Assembly (NCBI GenBank): GCA_013398295.1
Contig: VZSF01001401.1
Location: 62,001 to 126,000 of the forward strand
Length of the DNA stretch: 64,000 bases
Direction: 5' to 3'
DNA from: Chionis minor
Taxonomy: Eukaryota; Chordata; Aves; Charadriiformes; Chionididae
Numbering within the stretch: the first letter of the stretch is position 1; each line of letters begins with the position of its first letter. Shown one piece after another: positions 14,882 through 26,264 of the stretch. The translations under genes were made by a program, and so were the position numbers. The notes below the pieces were generated by a model that saw nothing but the letters and a program-made list of their open reading frames with translations, searched no databases and was not told where the DNA came from.

Positions 14882-14888
14882 ACTTACG
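14882..14888 (-). promoter_or_regulatory. SPSB4: Splice donor after the SPSB4 SPRY exon
   Basis: On the minus strand the sequence reads GGACTGGACC|GTAAGTG, a near-consensus U1 donor. The exon ends after the first base of a codon (phase 1). In SPSB proteins the residue after Gly-Leu-Asp is normally Pro, and a codon starting with C allows this. Without splicing the frame adds only three residues (Arg-Lys-Cys) before a stop, so the splice is needed to reach the SOCS box. Confidence 0.93.
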
Positions 14889-15581
14889 GTCCAGTCCATT
14901 GATGTATCTCATTGTAATTTCACAGTGCCCCCAAACTGCACTGACTATGGGGTAAAGTTTTTTCCCTTTTAGTCCTCTGAAGGCCACTCCAAGATACTGT
15001 CCGTCTACCATGAAGCTAAGCGTCCCTTCATCCATATCCAAAACCACCAGTAAGGAGTCTGGGAGTACAAAAGACTCATCCGGTTCCAAAAAGACAGGAT
15101 ACGTGACCCCAGGCTGGTTTTTACAATTGTGGTAGAGTTTGTTGCGTCCCAGATCCCAGCCCCATGATTCACTATTGCTACCAACCAACGACGTGTATCC
15201 CACCGAGTGCAGCGGAGCTTCGGCTGTGGAAACACCCACCACGGCGTGAGTTCCCCGTTGCCTTGTGGGCCAGTGGATTTGCCAGACATGGAGGCCTCTT
15301 GTGTAGCCGACTTTGCCACGGATGCAATCTGTGCTTTGGGCAACTGGGTGTCTGTGGAAAGTCAGTTTATCATCTTCCTTTACAAATATATTTAAGGAGC
15401 GATCTTCATTGTTCCAAGCATGTTTATACTGGACCTCCAGCTTGGCAGGGGGCATATCCAACAGCATGTCCAGTCGTGCCGGCTTGCAAAAATCCGGGCC
15501 TCTCAGCTCTCGTTTAACAGGTCTATAAGGGGGCTCCCTCACATCCACAGACTTTATGCTCCCTGAGATTTTCTGGCCCAT
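14888..15581 (-). CDS. SPSB4: SPSB4 coding exon: N-terminus and SPRY/B30.2 domain (partial CDS)
   Basis: This encodes residues 1-231 plus one base of a SPRY domain-containing SOCS box protein. The family supplies substrate receptors for Elongin B/C-Cullin-5 ubiquitin ligases. The SPRY domain binds short Asp/Glu-Ile/Leu-Asn-Asn-Asn motifs (for example in iNOS and PAR4), and the SOCS box recruits the ligase. Visible features are the MGQK start, a variable N-terminus to about residue 40, and a SPRY core from about 55 to 228. The core includes [64 protein letters not shown] and VSAVWGHCE. Residues at the expected peptide pocket are kept (Arg77, Tyr129, Val216-Trp217-Gly218, equivalence from memory). 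VREP near residues 14-17, the run [14 protein letters not shown] and the ending TMRYINGLD favour SPSB4 over SPSB1. The ATG is 7 bases inside the exon and gives the family N-terminus. The SOCS-box exon is missing, so the protein is incomplete here (full family length is about 273 residues). Odd residues are Cys86, Asn152 and Cys153. Confidence 0.96.
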
Positions 15582-15617
15582 TGCTTGGCTGCAGATTTAC
15601 AAAGGAGAAAGAGAAGT
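15582..15617 (-). promoter_or_regulatory. SPSB4: Splice acceptor, polypyrimidine tract and 7-base 5' UTR of the SPSB4 coding exon
   Basis: Upstream of the ATG on the minus strand, a tract rich in C and T (CTTCTCTTTCTCCTTTG) leads into CTGCAG. The AG falls at 15590-15589, so the exon begins at 15588 with the 7 untranslated bases CCAAGCA before ATG. The start codon lying just inside the second exon implies a separate, non-coding first exon further upstream, at higher coordinates. The acceptor is read directly from sequence; its use is inferred. Confidence 0.85.
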
Positions 15618-16765
15618 TGACTTTGGCCCAACGTTACCTCATGAAAGCACTTTAAGACCGAGCCAGTGACCTGGCAAGCTGACTGGATTTACTTCTCCTG
15701 TTTGGAGCTTTTTAGCAGCAACGTTTTCAGAGAAAAAACGCCCCTGAAAGAAAGCAGAAAGTTTCCAGTTAGTTTAAGAAAGCCAACAGAAAACCCACAG
15801 CATATTTTTAAAGAACTTCTTCTCATCCCTAGTAGTTATTTTAAACACCAAAGCTGACAATTCACCACTTTTTGTTCAGTATCCTACAGCGCTAACCAGC
15901 CTGCCAGCAGGATACTCGGAGCCCACCAGAGTGCAGACAGTCATTTCCTCCAATTCATAATAGGATGCAGACATTCCCCACCTTCTGCCCTTCCACCCAT
16001 TTTGTCTGGCCAAGTTCACAGCAGTCCTGAAGAAGGCATACGCTATCCCCCAGCAACAGCGATAAACTTTATGATCAGCGGTAGCTTCACTTTCACTTGC
16101 GCTTTTGTTTCGTAGTCTTAGAAACATGCACTGTGTCAGAATTTCCTTTTATTTCTAGCTGTTCTCTTTCCTGGGCCCTGGTGACACAGGGCTTCCCCTT
16201 CCGTGCAGTTACTAAAACAAATGCAGCCAACTGCAAATGGTTGCAAATTCTAAATCTTTAACATACCCTGTCCTTAAATAAAAGAAAAAATATTCATCAA
16301 GCTTTAGTGTTTTTATAAAGGAGCTTAAAAAAAAAATGTTAATGAGGGAAGAGGAAGCATATAAGGACAAATGAAGAGTGGCAATTTCGGTTCTTCAGCA
16401 GATTTTTCTGTATGGGCAGCTACTAGAACCGGGTATTACTTCATGCTACTGGAAAACAGGCTATTTCACATTTTCTATATTGCAGTATTAGGCTTAAGTA
16501 GGGCACATTAAGGGTAACACGCAATTTTGAAATGTATTATTTCCGCACTTCCATAGACATTCTAACGTAGGTGGAAGTGGTGAAAAGCACCCAGGAAAGA
16601 ATTCTGCACCCTGGATAAGTCAGATTCGTTCACCTTTTAGAGCTCAGGTAGAGTGCAAAGGGAAGCCAAGAATCTCTAAAAGTACTAAAGGGATAGAAAT
16701 GTAAACTAAGTCCTGTAAATGCAAATACGTGAGTGACATGGGAACAAATAAAGTACCTGCACCAG

Positions 16766-17270
16766 TGTCCTAGTTTGAGCTGAGACTGAGTTAATTTTCT
16801 TTCCTTTGGTATGAAAGGAATGTCAGTAATTTGTTTTAGTTGTTGCTAAGCGATGTTTATACTAGTCGAGGACTTCTTCCCACTTCCCATAGAAGCTGAG
16901 AAGGAGCACAGGCAGAACAATAGAATGGCCAACAGAATGCTCCATACCACAGGCGAGCTGTGCTCAGTGTATAAAGGGCAGGATTGACTGAGGACGGGGG
17001 AGAATCCACAATCTCTGCTCACATCAGGCCACACAACCAGTTCACTGCGGGTGAGAGCAACTTGTGTCTTGTTCATTTTTTTGCCATTATTATTGTTATT
17101 TTCCTTTTCCATTATTGTTCTATTAAACTGTCTTTATCTCATCTCATGAGCTGTTTTTTTTCCTTTCCCCTCCTTTTCTCCCTCTTGTCCTTACCCTTTT
17201 GGGGGGAGAGAAGCAAGGGTGAGAAAGTGGCTGTGTGATCCTAGTTGCTGGCTGGGGTTAAAACACAACA
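16766..17270 (+). mobile_element. Solo LTR of an avian endogenous retrovirus, with target-site duplication
   Basis: The element begins TGTCCTAGTTTGAGC and ends GGGTTAAAACACAACA, the TG...CA ends of a retroviral LTR. It is flanked by a perfect 5-bp direct repeat, ACCAG, at 16761-16765 and 17271-17275. Inside are a TATA-like TATAAA at 16970-16975 and a polyadenylation-type ATTAAA at 17122-17127, in the order expected for U3-R-U5 on the plus strand. The 505-bp length is normal for an avian LTR. No gag, pol or env sequence adjoins it, so it is a solo LTR left by recombination between two LTRs. A 5-bp duplication suits the ERVL-like class. That assignment is from general knowledge and not a database match. 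It is antisense to SPSB4 and lies about 1.2 kb upstream of the coding exon. Confidence 0.92.
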
Positions 17271-18958
17271 ACCAGCAGACACACTTCTGCCCTCTAGCAA
17301 AATCAGTGCCAACTCCAGGAACGCTCAAGTACAGCTGAGGAGACCCACTATTTACTGAAGGAGCAATGAAACATTTCAAGAAGCAGCAATAATCATATCA
17401 ATAATCAAAAATCGAAATCAACAATACTCTCGAAAGCCTGGAGAGCCTAGGTGACAGCTGGTTTCATAAAGCGCCAAACAGCAGACAGGGGCACAGATGC
17501 CTTGCAAAAAACATCTTGGAAGACTTTACGTGGTAAGTCACAAGTCAATGTTCTTCCTTTTAAAGAACCTCTACCCTAAATACACTGTCCCATCACAAAG
17601 ATCATTTCTGAAAGACAACAAGAAACAAGACGAATAAGAAATATGCACTCACAACGAAAGGAAATAGAGAGAAGTCTAGAAACACCACCTGTAAAATTTA
17701 CCATCCAACCATGTTTTAGAAGTGAATAAAGTCCTTGTATTATTTACAATGGCCAATACCATGTAAAGTGTTTTCTGCATGTATTAAATTCAGAAATGAA
17801 ACAACACCTGTGTCATGTGAGAGCTTTGTTTCCAAAGTAAGAAGTAAAATGTTGATTTTCAAATTCACGTGAGAGTCAAGTTACTGTATAAAAATATTAT
17901 TTTCTGGTGGCCAGTCCCACACAGGGCTATACGTGCCCACCTGAGCATAAACCTTTTTTTTTTTCTTTGCACCTAATTTTAATCTTTAAAATTGAAATTA
18001 AACATAAGGCCCCAAGCCCCTCACATCATGCTTACAGGACGACTCAGAACGATCCATGGGAGCTTCTTCTCACTGAAACAGCACTGCAGTTTGAAAACTG
18101 CCCCACATGAAATCAGCTTGAACAATCCCCTTTACTTCTTTTCCCAGACCACGTAAAAAGAATCTGAAAGTTTAAACAGCGATTACATTTAACGATGTTT
18201 TCTATTTCCACTGTTGCAGAAGCACTCACAGGTTATGTCAAAGGTACAATGGCTAATTTTGCCCACCGAAGAGAGTTCAATACCTGATTCCACACTAATA
18301 ATCCGGGGAGAAATGAAATACCAAAACTAATATACACAATAGGAAGCAACAGAGAGCAAACGCCATCAGGTAAGTAAACCTTCCTAGGAGGACACAGGGG
18401 TTGGGCAATTCTTTTTAAAAAGTTGCTTGATTATTTGAGCTTGAAAGGAGGATACAAAAAGGGAAAATATCAGATGTTCAAAGGGAAGCTCAACAATTTC
18501 TCTAGGAGATTTAGCTCTACAGGCCTTTGGGAATTTTCTCTTTAAAGCACAAGACAATTGCCACGCTCCTGTCAGGCTGCTGAGGGGGAAATGGCAGGGG
18601 AAGTTCTCAGTGCATCCTCCTGTATCGATCGCCCCTTACATGGGAAACTAAACTTGGCACAGAGGTTCACCTGGCAAATCACCAAGAGATTATAAACACC
18701 AGAGTCACTCACTTGGCAAGCCACAGACAAACATCCTTCCTAATGTGCCCCAAACTGTAACACAAATAGGCTGCTAACAGATCGGCAAATCAGAGGAGTA
18801 AAATGCATCATTGTAAGTACCTTGATGGGTGCACAACTATGCCTTTACTCTGGGATGTGCTTAGTAAGTACTTCAGCTTGAAACTCTATCTTACAATATT
18901 AGGCCTCTCCTCATATGCAGACATTACCACATAATTTCATTATATAATGTAACATTTT

Positions 18959-19323
18959 AGCCTGGAGAAAAGGAGGCTGAGGGGAGACCTTATCACTCTC
19001 TACAACTACCTGAAAGAAGGGTGTAGAGAGGTGGGGGTCGGTCTCTTCTCCCAAATAACAAGGGACAGGACAAGAGGAAATGGATTCACTGCACCAAGGG
19101 AAGTTTAGGATGGATATTAGGAAAAATTCCTTCACCAAAAGGGTTGTCAAGCATTGGAACAGGCTGCCCGGGGAAGTGGTGGAATCGCCAACCCTGGAGG
19201 TATTTAAAAGCCAGGTAGATATGGTGCTGAGGGACATGGTTTAGTGGTAGGTTTGGCAGTGTTAGGTTATAGTTGGACCCGATGATCTTAAAAGGTCTCT
19301 TCCAACCTCAACAACTCAATCCT
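18959..19323 (+). mobile_element. CR1 LINE, 5'-truncated 3' end
   Basis: About 365 bp match the avian CR1 3' untranslated end as I know it. The order is: CCTGGAGAA-AGGAGGCTGAG, ACCTTATC-CTCTCTACAACT, GACAGGACAAGAGGAAATGG, GGTTGTCAAGCATTGGAACA, CTGGAGGTATTTAAAAG, GGTTTGGCAGTGTTAGG and GATGATCTTAAAAGGTCTC, then a degraded terminal octamer repeat. Loss of the 5' end and absence of the reverse-transcriptase frame are typical of CR1. Substitutions and a decayed 3' terminus suggest an old, immobile copy. It is antisense to SPSB4. The subfamily cannot be settled by eye. Confidence 0.95.
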
Positions 19324-19679
19324 ACAGTTACCGATGCATTCAAGATACAGCAGTTCCTAAGCAGCGGTACAGCTCAAAAGCTACCTTTCATCACATACTG
19401 TCCCCCACCCACTATAAAATACTGCATTCTCTTGCATCCTAGTTCTGTGTCGCAGGTAGTTGTTCTTAGCTTCTGTTAAAAGGCCAACCATAGTCATACT
19501 AATCTCCTTCCAAGTATCAGTGGACTTGAACAAGTAAATTAAAAATAAAAGTCAACAACATTTAATCATGCGTACCAGTAGAGCAATAAAGGTGTAACCC
19601 TGTGCTGGCTGTGATCTAACAGCTCCGATCGCTGCCGTTTAGCCGCAGTCGACACGAAAACTTTATATGAGGAAGCAGT

Positions 19680-20240
19680 GAGGGGTTGCAACGCGTGCCT
19701 CCTGCTCATGGCCCCTGCAACATGAACGTGAGCTCCTCAGGGAGCGACTCATGCAGAAAGTCCTGCTGGCAGCTCACAACGGTCCTGCTGGTTGCTTGCA
19801 GGCCTCAAAGCCAAGACCTGCTATTCCCTTTGCTTGTCTGCACCCTGTCCATGTACACCAAGCCGATGGCAGAGACCCGCACCGAGGCGAGGAACAGCAG
19901 CAGAGGCACCACCTCATCCCTCACCCCGGCAGAAGCTGCAGCCGGAGGAACACAGCTTACCGCTGCCCAGCCCATCTCCACAGACAAACATCCCCTCCCT
20001 CCTTCCACAGAAGCCTTGGAAACGTCACACTCGCACCATTACTGTCAGGATCTCCAGGCAGCTTCTCCCCATGGAGCTACACAATTACGAGGCACCAGCG
20101 GTTGCTAGGAAAGCCAAGCGTAATGCTCACAAGCGGAAGCACAGTGACCACCGGCTCATCCGGCAAAGGTGCTCCAAACTGGCCTCCTGTCCCCAGGACT
20201 GGATGGTTACACCACAACAGTATAACAGGAGAAAAAAAAA
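19680..20240. other. GC-richer intronic block with overlapping open frames
   Basis: This block stands out from AT-rich surroundings by higher GC and scattered CpG. Three plus-strand open frames overlap here (19686-20108, 19751-20245, 19792-20358; 140, 164 and 188 codons), with another on the minus strand. Several open frames at once is what a stop-poor GC-rich sequence gives by chance. Their products are rich in Pro, Ser, Thr and His and match no family I recognise. It could be a diverged CpG-poor island, an enhancer or an untranslated exon. There is not enough evidence to call a gene. Confidence 0.3.
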
Positions 20241-23200
20241 AGTAAAAGCTGTGGGTCAATTTGAAAGGACAGAAGATTATCCCTTTCAGATCACATTCTA
20301 TTCAATCCATTTACAGAAATACTTAGTTGTAAAACCTTCTCACTATCTTCTTAATTAATAAAAACTTGACAACATACAGCACTGTCATCCAATTCCTGTG
20401 ACGTTTTGTAATCCTGTACTACTGAGAGAAACTTAGGTTTTCTTGCCTGCATCTTCTCACTAGACACACAAATATTCTGAAATTAAAATAACATGCATTT
20501 TCACTGTGTAGTTTTGCTTTCAATTTTTTCCCCCATGCTTCGCTCTTCCACTAATTTCAAGCCACTGCAGGAGCTCGGAAATAAGAAAGTATCTCAATCT
20601 GGCTTAGTTTACATGACCTCTCCATTATACTCATTTAGTGACTACAACCGAAACACTAAATTTCATCAGTTTTCCCTGTGATAAAAGGTATTTTGTGGAA
20701 AAGATAGTAGCGTTTTGATGGGAAGAGAACCACACAGTAGTACGCTGCTGTAGCACCTGGCAATGTCTGGTTGAGAAGACAGTTTTTGTAACCCAAGTTA
20801 TTTCTGTCTCACAGTTTCACATTCATGCCACGCTTTGTCAGGATATGATGATTAGATTAAACGTACTGTACAAGAACAGGCCAACTCCAAACAGGAAAAG
20901 TGTGTCAATGTCGCTTAGCAGTGTCCTCATGCAGACTGCCAAAATATTTGGGGAGATTATTCACAACAAAAACACAAGTTATACTTACCAGAGAAAGGCT
21001 TGCTGGGACATCACTTTGCAGTAATTAAATAGGGTGCATTTTTTAACAATTCGGTATGTTGGCATCAGTAGAACATAACTGCTGATAAAAGAAACATGCT
21101 TTCTGCGAAGTCAGCTTTCAGCATTCGTAGTTATATTTCCCTCTGGATTATCATGAACTAGACGTGCAGAAAGCTTGAAAAAAACTATGCATGAGAAATG
21201 ACACCATGTAAATGCAATTCAAAACTACAATAAGAATGTGCTAAGGCTTAGGTTAACTCTGCTAAATTGACACTTTCCCAAAAAGTGAGAAGCTAGGCGA
21301 ATCCCAACTAACGATACCAACTGGTGAAATTCTATCAGAAAAAGCAGGGAAGGTGATCCCCTCCACCAACATTTCAAACTTCTACACAGCAGCTGCCACT
21401 CTTCCTGCTTTTAGCCCTTGCTGGGATTTTTCTTTCCTGCAGCCAGACCTCACTGCCACCTCCCCTGCCAACCTGGGCTTTGTCACCCACTGGCGAGGAC
21501 TCCTGAACCCAACAGGAGGCTTGGAACCAAGGCCTCTTCTCCAGGGGCACCAAAACGGCTTGCTCCCCAGATGCCTGAACAGAACCCATACCCTAAGTGT
21601 TTGAGTACTCCAAATCTGACCCTGGTCCTAAAGTCTCTACAGAAGGAATAGAAGGAAGAAAACCACCAGCTCTGCTGTGCTGAGCAAGCTGATGAAGGGT
21701 TTACAAGTTCAACAACAAGGGCTTTTACTGCCACCCAGACAATGTAAAGGCACAAGGCCCAGCATCTATGATCCCAGTGCGCAAACAGCTACATAACCAT
21801 GACAAAACTGTTTTGAGGGTGACAATGAATTAAGCACATTTTTGGCACCCTAAAAAGACTGGCCAGCTTGGATTCAACCATAGATCCTGGTATCCAACAT
21901 TGCTGATTTATTGCCCATTTTGAACAACGTTGGCTTTCTTTGTCAAACTGGGAATATACAGTAACAATACAACCAGCCAAAAATGCCTGGATATTCTAAA
22001 CTATCCTGCGCTACAGATAAAATTTTATGCTGCATGCACGCTTCGCAAATGACATTTAACATGTGGGATGAACAATGCAGCAGTAAGTCATGACTTCTTC
22101 AATTCCTGAAAGGAATGCAAATCCTGAAAATCCCAAGGACATTCCTCCATAAAGGGTAACTTGTTTTGTAACGTTACAAAAATGTAATTGTTTCAAAATT
22201 CAAGATAAGCTTGTTATTAAAGTAGACTGTGCATTTAGCTGTTTGGAATTAGAATAATCTGAAATACCACACCATCTGTACCACCAGCGTTAGAAGCAGT
22301 TTAGTCATATGATGAAGAATTCAGAAAGAATCTTGGGTAGCTATGAATACAGTGGAATGTATATTTTTAAATACTTCCATCTACTGTAATTTGGAACGGA
22401 GCTGATTTGAGGTTTTGAGTTGGTTTTATGCCTTCCATCTCTTTGTATGTGTTTCTGGAATTTGCCTCTCTGGTACTGAAAGTTGGTTTTAAATGCAAAC
22501 ATTTACATCCTGAAGAAACATGAGAGATGACAAAACCCCACTTCTATTCTGTAAACAGGTTTTTTGCATAATGACTTCTCAGAATACAGCAATGTAACTT
22601 GAAAAACAAATACAGTAATAAAATACAATAAAAATCGGGGGGCCCTCCCCCCCCTTTTTTTTCTTTTCCACTATGCAAGTACTTTTAAAACCAGCTACAT
22701 TCTACTTCTAAAGTTACTGAAAAGAAACATTTAGTTTCTTTTCGGGGTGTTTAACAGGAATATCCATGTGATTCCACAATTACCATAAGCTTACAGATGT
22801 TCAAGCTGCTACATCCCTTCTACCACCTCTTCCTATTCATCCTTTCCTTTTGTCTTGCAGCCACCTGCATTCAAACGGCCTTGAGATGGGTCTGCCTCAG
22901 AGAACTGAAGCGCGTAAAATCTAGTATTTTATTTTGCCAGGTTATTTTCAGGTGGATAAGTCCTGTGATGCGGCACATCAGAGAGTCAGGTAAACACATG
23001 CTCTGGTGTGAGGAAAAGCAGAGAAAATAAAAAACTGAAAGGCAGAACCATCTATTTAAGCAGTAGCCCAAATTGTGGAGCGCATTTCCAGTCACTCCAA
23101 GCTGCCCTAAGGGGCAGAGCTGACCTTCATGTCTAAATTCAGTACAGGCATGAGCTTCTGCTTACATCTTCCTCACCCTTCTGGTATGAAATGATGCATC

Positions 23201-26200
23201 TTTCATCCTCCAGCCACCCCTCTGTTACAGTAAATACCCTCCTGTCTTTCCTGAATGCCTGACGTGGCCATTTTGAATATTCAAGTGTCAGGGTTATATT
23301 AAAAGGGTAAATTAACACATGAAAAAGGCTTAACACTAAATTGAGAATTATGTTTTCAGCTCCACTTTGCATTTTACAGGATCATTTACCATTTTACACT
23401 GCTACTGAGCCGTGCTTCACCAAATAAGTAATAGCAATAGGTGTCAGACCACGTGAGATTTAAAGCCCAAAGAACAATGAAGTTTTAATACTGCAGTTTC
23501 TCTCCAGTCATTACTACTTTTCACCAGCCTAATAGTTTTTAGATAATTTATTTTACTCTTACCTCTACAGCTTTGTAGAGGATCAATACCCCTACAGCAT
23601 CAGTTTCAAAACCAGAACATTCATTAAATGATGATCACGATGGCTGAATACCTTCCCACTACCCTTCTTTTGCTGTAATGTACAGTGGAGCCAGTTGGTC
23701 TTCAAAATGACAGAAAACTGAGAGAGTCATAGATGACAAAGATTCCTGGAAGGCATCACTCCTTATTCTAGCCAGCAGCAGACCCAGGGGACGTGCCAGA
23801 GATGATCCCTGAGCTAAGAGAGGGGAGGTTCAAAGATAGTAGAAAGTGGCAATCAGACAGATGAGAGCCCTGCTAGCTTAACACCAAAACTCTACTGCAA
23901 CTGCAGCAACTGTAGTAACATGCTCTAGTGAAAATCTGACCCTTTATTTCGAGGTTCAGTCATAGCATTATACATGTCAATGTATTCCAAGCCCGGTGAG
24001 CCTTCATAAATCACAGAGCCTAGGTCTACAGGGAGCCTAGCTTTATAGGGACAGTATCATGATGAGGATGGTGGAAGCACCTCTTCTTTTTTAATCACCA
24101 GGCTGCTGTAGACTTAACAGACTGCACAAGAGATGGCTCCACTCTCCCAGTGCCTGTCCGTCTGTTTTGCAGTCCGCGGATGAGTGCTTAGTCTCCCTAT
24201 CTTTTTGTCTACAAAAAGACATTCACTAATAGCTAAAAATTTGTAATGCTCTTGGAATGGCCACTTTCATCTTCTTTTGCTTTTAAGCCTTGCTTTGTTT
24301 ACTTCTCAGACAAACTGAAGCAGCAGCATACAAATACCTGCGAAATGCTCTCACCGTAAGTGGGCCAGAAGCAAACCCATCAGATGCTCCACCTGAAGCA
24401 GCCCCTTAGAGGTAGTTCCTGATACGACCTGGATGGCTTTAACACTTCCAGCAGTGCAGCCAAACTCCAGTGACAACAACATATTGTGCCTCTGGCCCAA
24501 CACAACAGACAAGAGTTGAAGATATTCTCCCCCCCCCACCCCCGCAGCAAGTTGAACAGACTCAGGAGAAGATGATGCCCAAAAAGGCCATCTCAAACAA
24601 ACTGGGGGTGATCTGTTGTAGGGGAGCCACAGACACACAGAAGGCTCAGGCCCATTCCCTCCGCTCCGGATTGCGTCGGGAGAGGGAGAGGGCAGGGTTG
24701 GAGGGAACCCAGCCATTGTGCTTGCACAAACATGTAGAAGACAAATACGCGAGAACAAGTTCGATCCTGAACAAAAGAGTATTCTTTTGTTTAATAGGAA
24801 AATAGGCTTACACAATCACACCATCTGCATCCCTCCTAACCCTTCCCCCTTAACTATTCCAGTTAATAGCCACCATCAGCCAAATCTGACACCACAGCAG
24901 CAGGCTCAAAGACGACTATGCTCCTACACAAGGGGCAGCTGGGGAGAGGACAGACATCTTGGAAGTGACCTCATGGAAGATCAGGCTGGGCTGTGAGTTC
25001 ACATCTTGCCGGAAGAACTCAGAGGAGAATGAGCTCACTTCAAAGCTGTAACTGCAGGCAAAGTGTCCGAAAGATTTCAAGTTAAGTCAGCCACGAGACA
25101 CAAGTCCAGGAAGCAACGCTTCATTAGCCCTGAAGTTTCTAATCTGACTTATTTTAAAGAACAGAAATTAAGTAAACAGACTTTATATGCCAAGGAAGCA
25201 TCATCTCAAATTCAGATTATGTGGATGATTTTGTATTTCCCAGGTGAGGCGACAAATGAAGTTACATACAGCTTTTGAGCACCAACAAAAAGACAAACCA
25301 ACTTCCTGTTAATTGTTTTCTCAAAAAAATACATCAACACATTTTTTTTAAGCAACAGCAATGAATTTCATCTGTCTTAAACACACGACTCTGCTAAAGC
25401 CCATCTGTCAGTGGAGAACAATTGCACAGACGAATGAGGATGATGGAGAAAGTAATATCATAGAAACAAACCGCCTGAGCTCCAAGCAACAAAATTGGGT
25501 TTCCTTACGGACATAAAAGCTTTCCCATTTTACAGAGTAGTATTTTCGTTTGTGTTTGCTATTAATTTAGGAAATAAGGCACTTGGTAATACAGGAGAGG
25601 CTGAGAAAGGCCACAGGGATTTAAGGAGTTAAAGATTTACAGCCAGTTATGTCCCTGCATCAGTGGCTCCTCCTGAACACACAAGGGAGTCTTGGTGAGA
25701 ACCCAGATGGGTCTTGAAGTGGTGAGGACTGCATAGAATGTTATTTTCTTTCTGTATCTTTCATTGCCCTAGAACCAGATTAAGCGGAAAGGCCCCCTTT
25801 TCAAACAAATGCTGTTCAACAGAGGAGAAAGTATCCCAGGCTCTTTCCAGTTTTAAAACCAGAGAGGGCCTCCAACTAGGAAAAGCCATGGTGAAAGAAG
25901 TTGCTACTCCAAGTAGCATTTACATCTCTTTACTACTGACCTAACAGCCTACATCCTAGAAGAATTTCATGGTACACGTGCCAACAATTCCAGATATTTT
26001 TGACCACAGGGAAGTACTTTAAAAAACCCACACTAGACTTCCTAATAGAGGTATGGATAAAAATAAATTAGCTTTGTGCCTACCTACAGGAGTCTCAACA
26101 CAGACTATGATCTGTAAGCTCAAACGTAAGGTCTGCACTTCTCAAAATAACTTCACACCAAAGTTCCCAATGCTCAGCAGTCTTCCACACAGAATTTTCT

Positions 26201-26263
26201 TTCAAGAGGCATTTTATTGTAACAGTTAATTACTAAACATATTTAATATATCTACTGGGGGGG

Positions 26264-26264
26264 N
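26264..26264. other. Single ambiguous base (N) after a G run
   Basis: One N follows seven G's. This is most likely an unresolved homopolymer length or base call in the draft assembly. It falls in intronic sequence and affects no identified feature. Confidence 0.9.

Larger units (their letters stand above)
1..14887 (-). other. SPSB4: SPSB4 last intron (partial, runs off left edge)
   Basis: This is the intron after the SPRY-coding exon. Its 5' end is the GTAAGT donor at 14887-14882, and its acceptor is not in the window. I looked for the SOCS-box exon on the minus strand through the conserved Met-Asp-Leu-Cys-Arg-Arg start of the box, checking every TCCAT and its context, and found none. The stretch is AT-rich with many stops in all frames. 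It holds a pyrimidine-rich block (3470-3790), A/C-rich tracts (5524-5595, 7880-7911, 13438-13480), a GC-richer patch (9300-9660) and a microsatellite (11165-11274). Short open frames here have no recognisable domain. In mammals this intron is also long, from memory, which fits. That this whole stretch is intron is inference. Confidence 0.75.

Noticed and set aside
15005..15517. Other frames over the SPSB4 exon (112 codons minus, 117 codons plus)
   Set aside because: They are shadows of the real coding frame.
22636..22656. G6-CCCT-C8 run able to form a short hairpin
   Set aside because: Simple homopolymer runs next to a T run, with no further structure.
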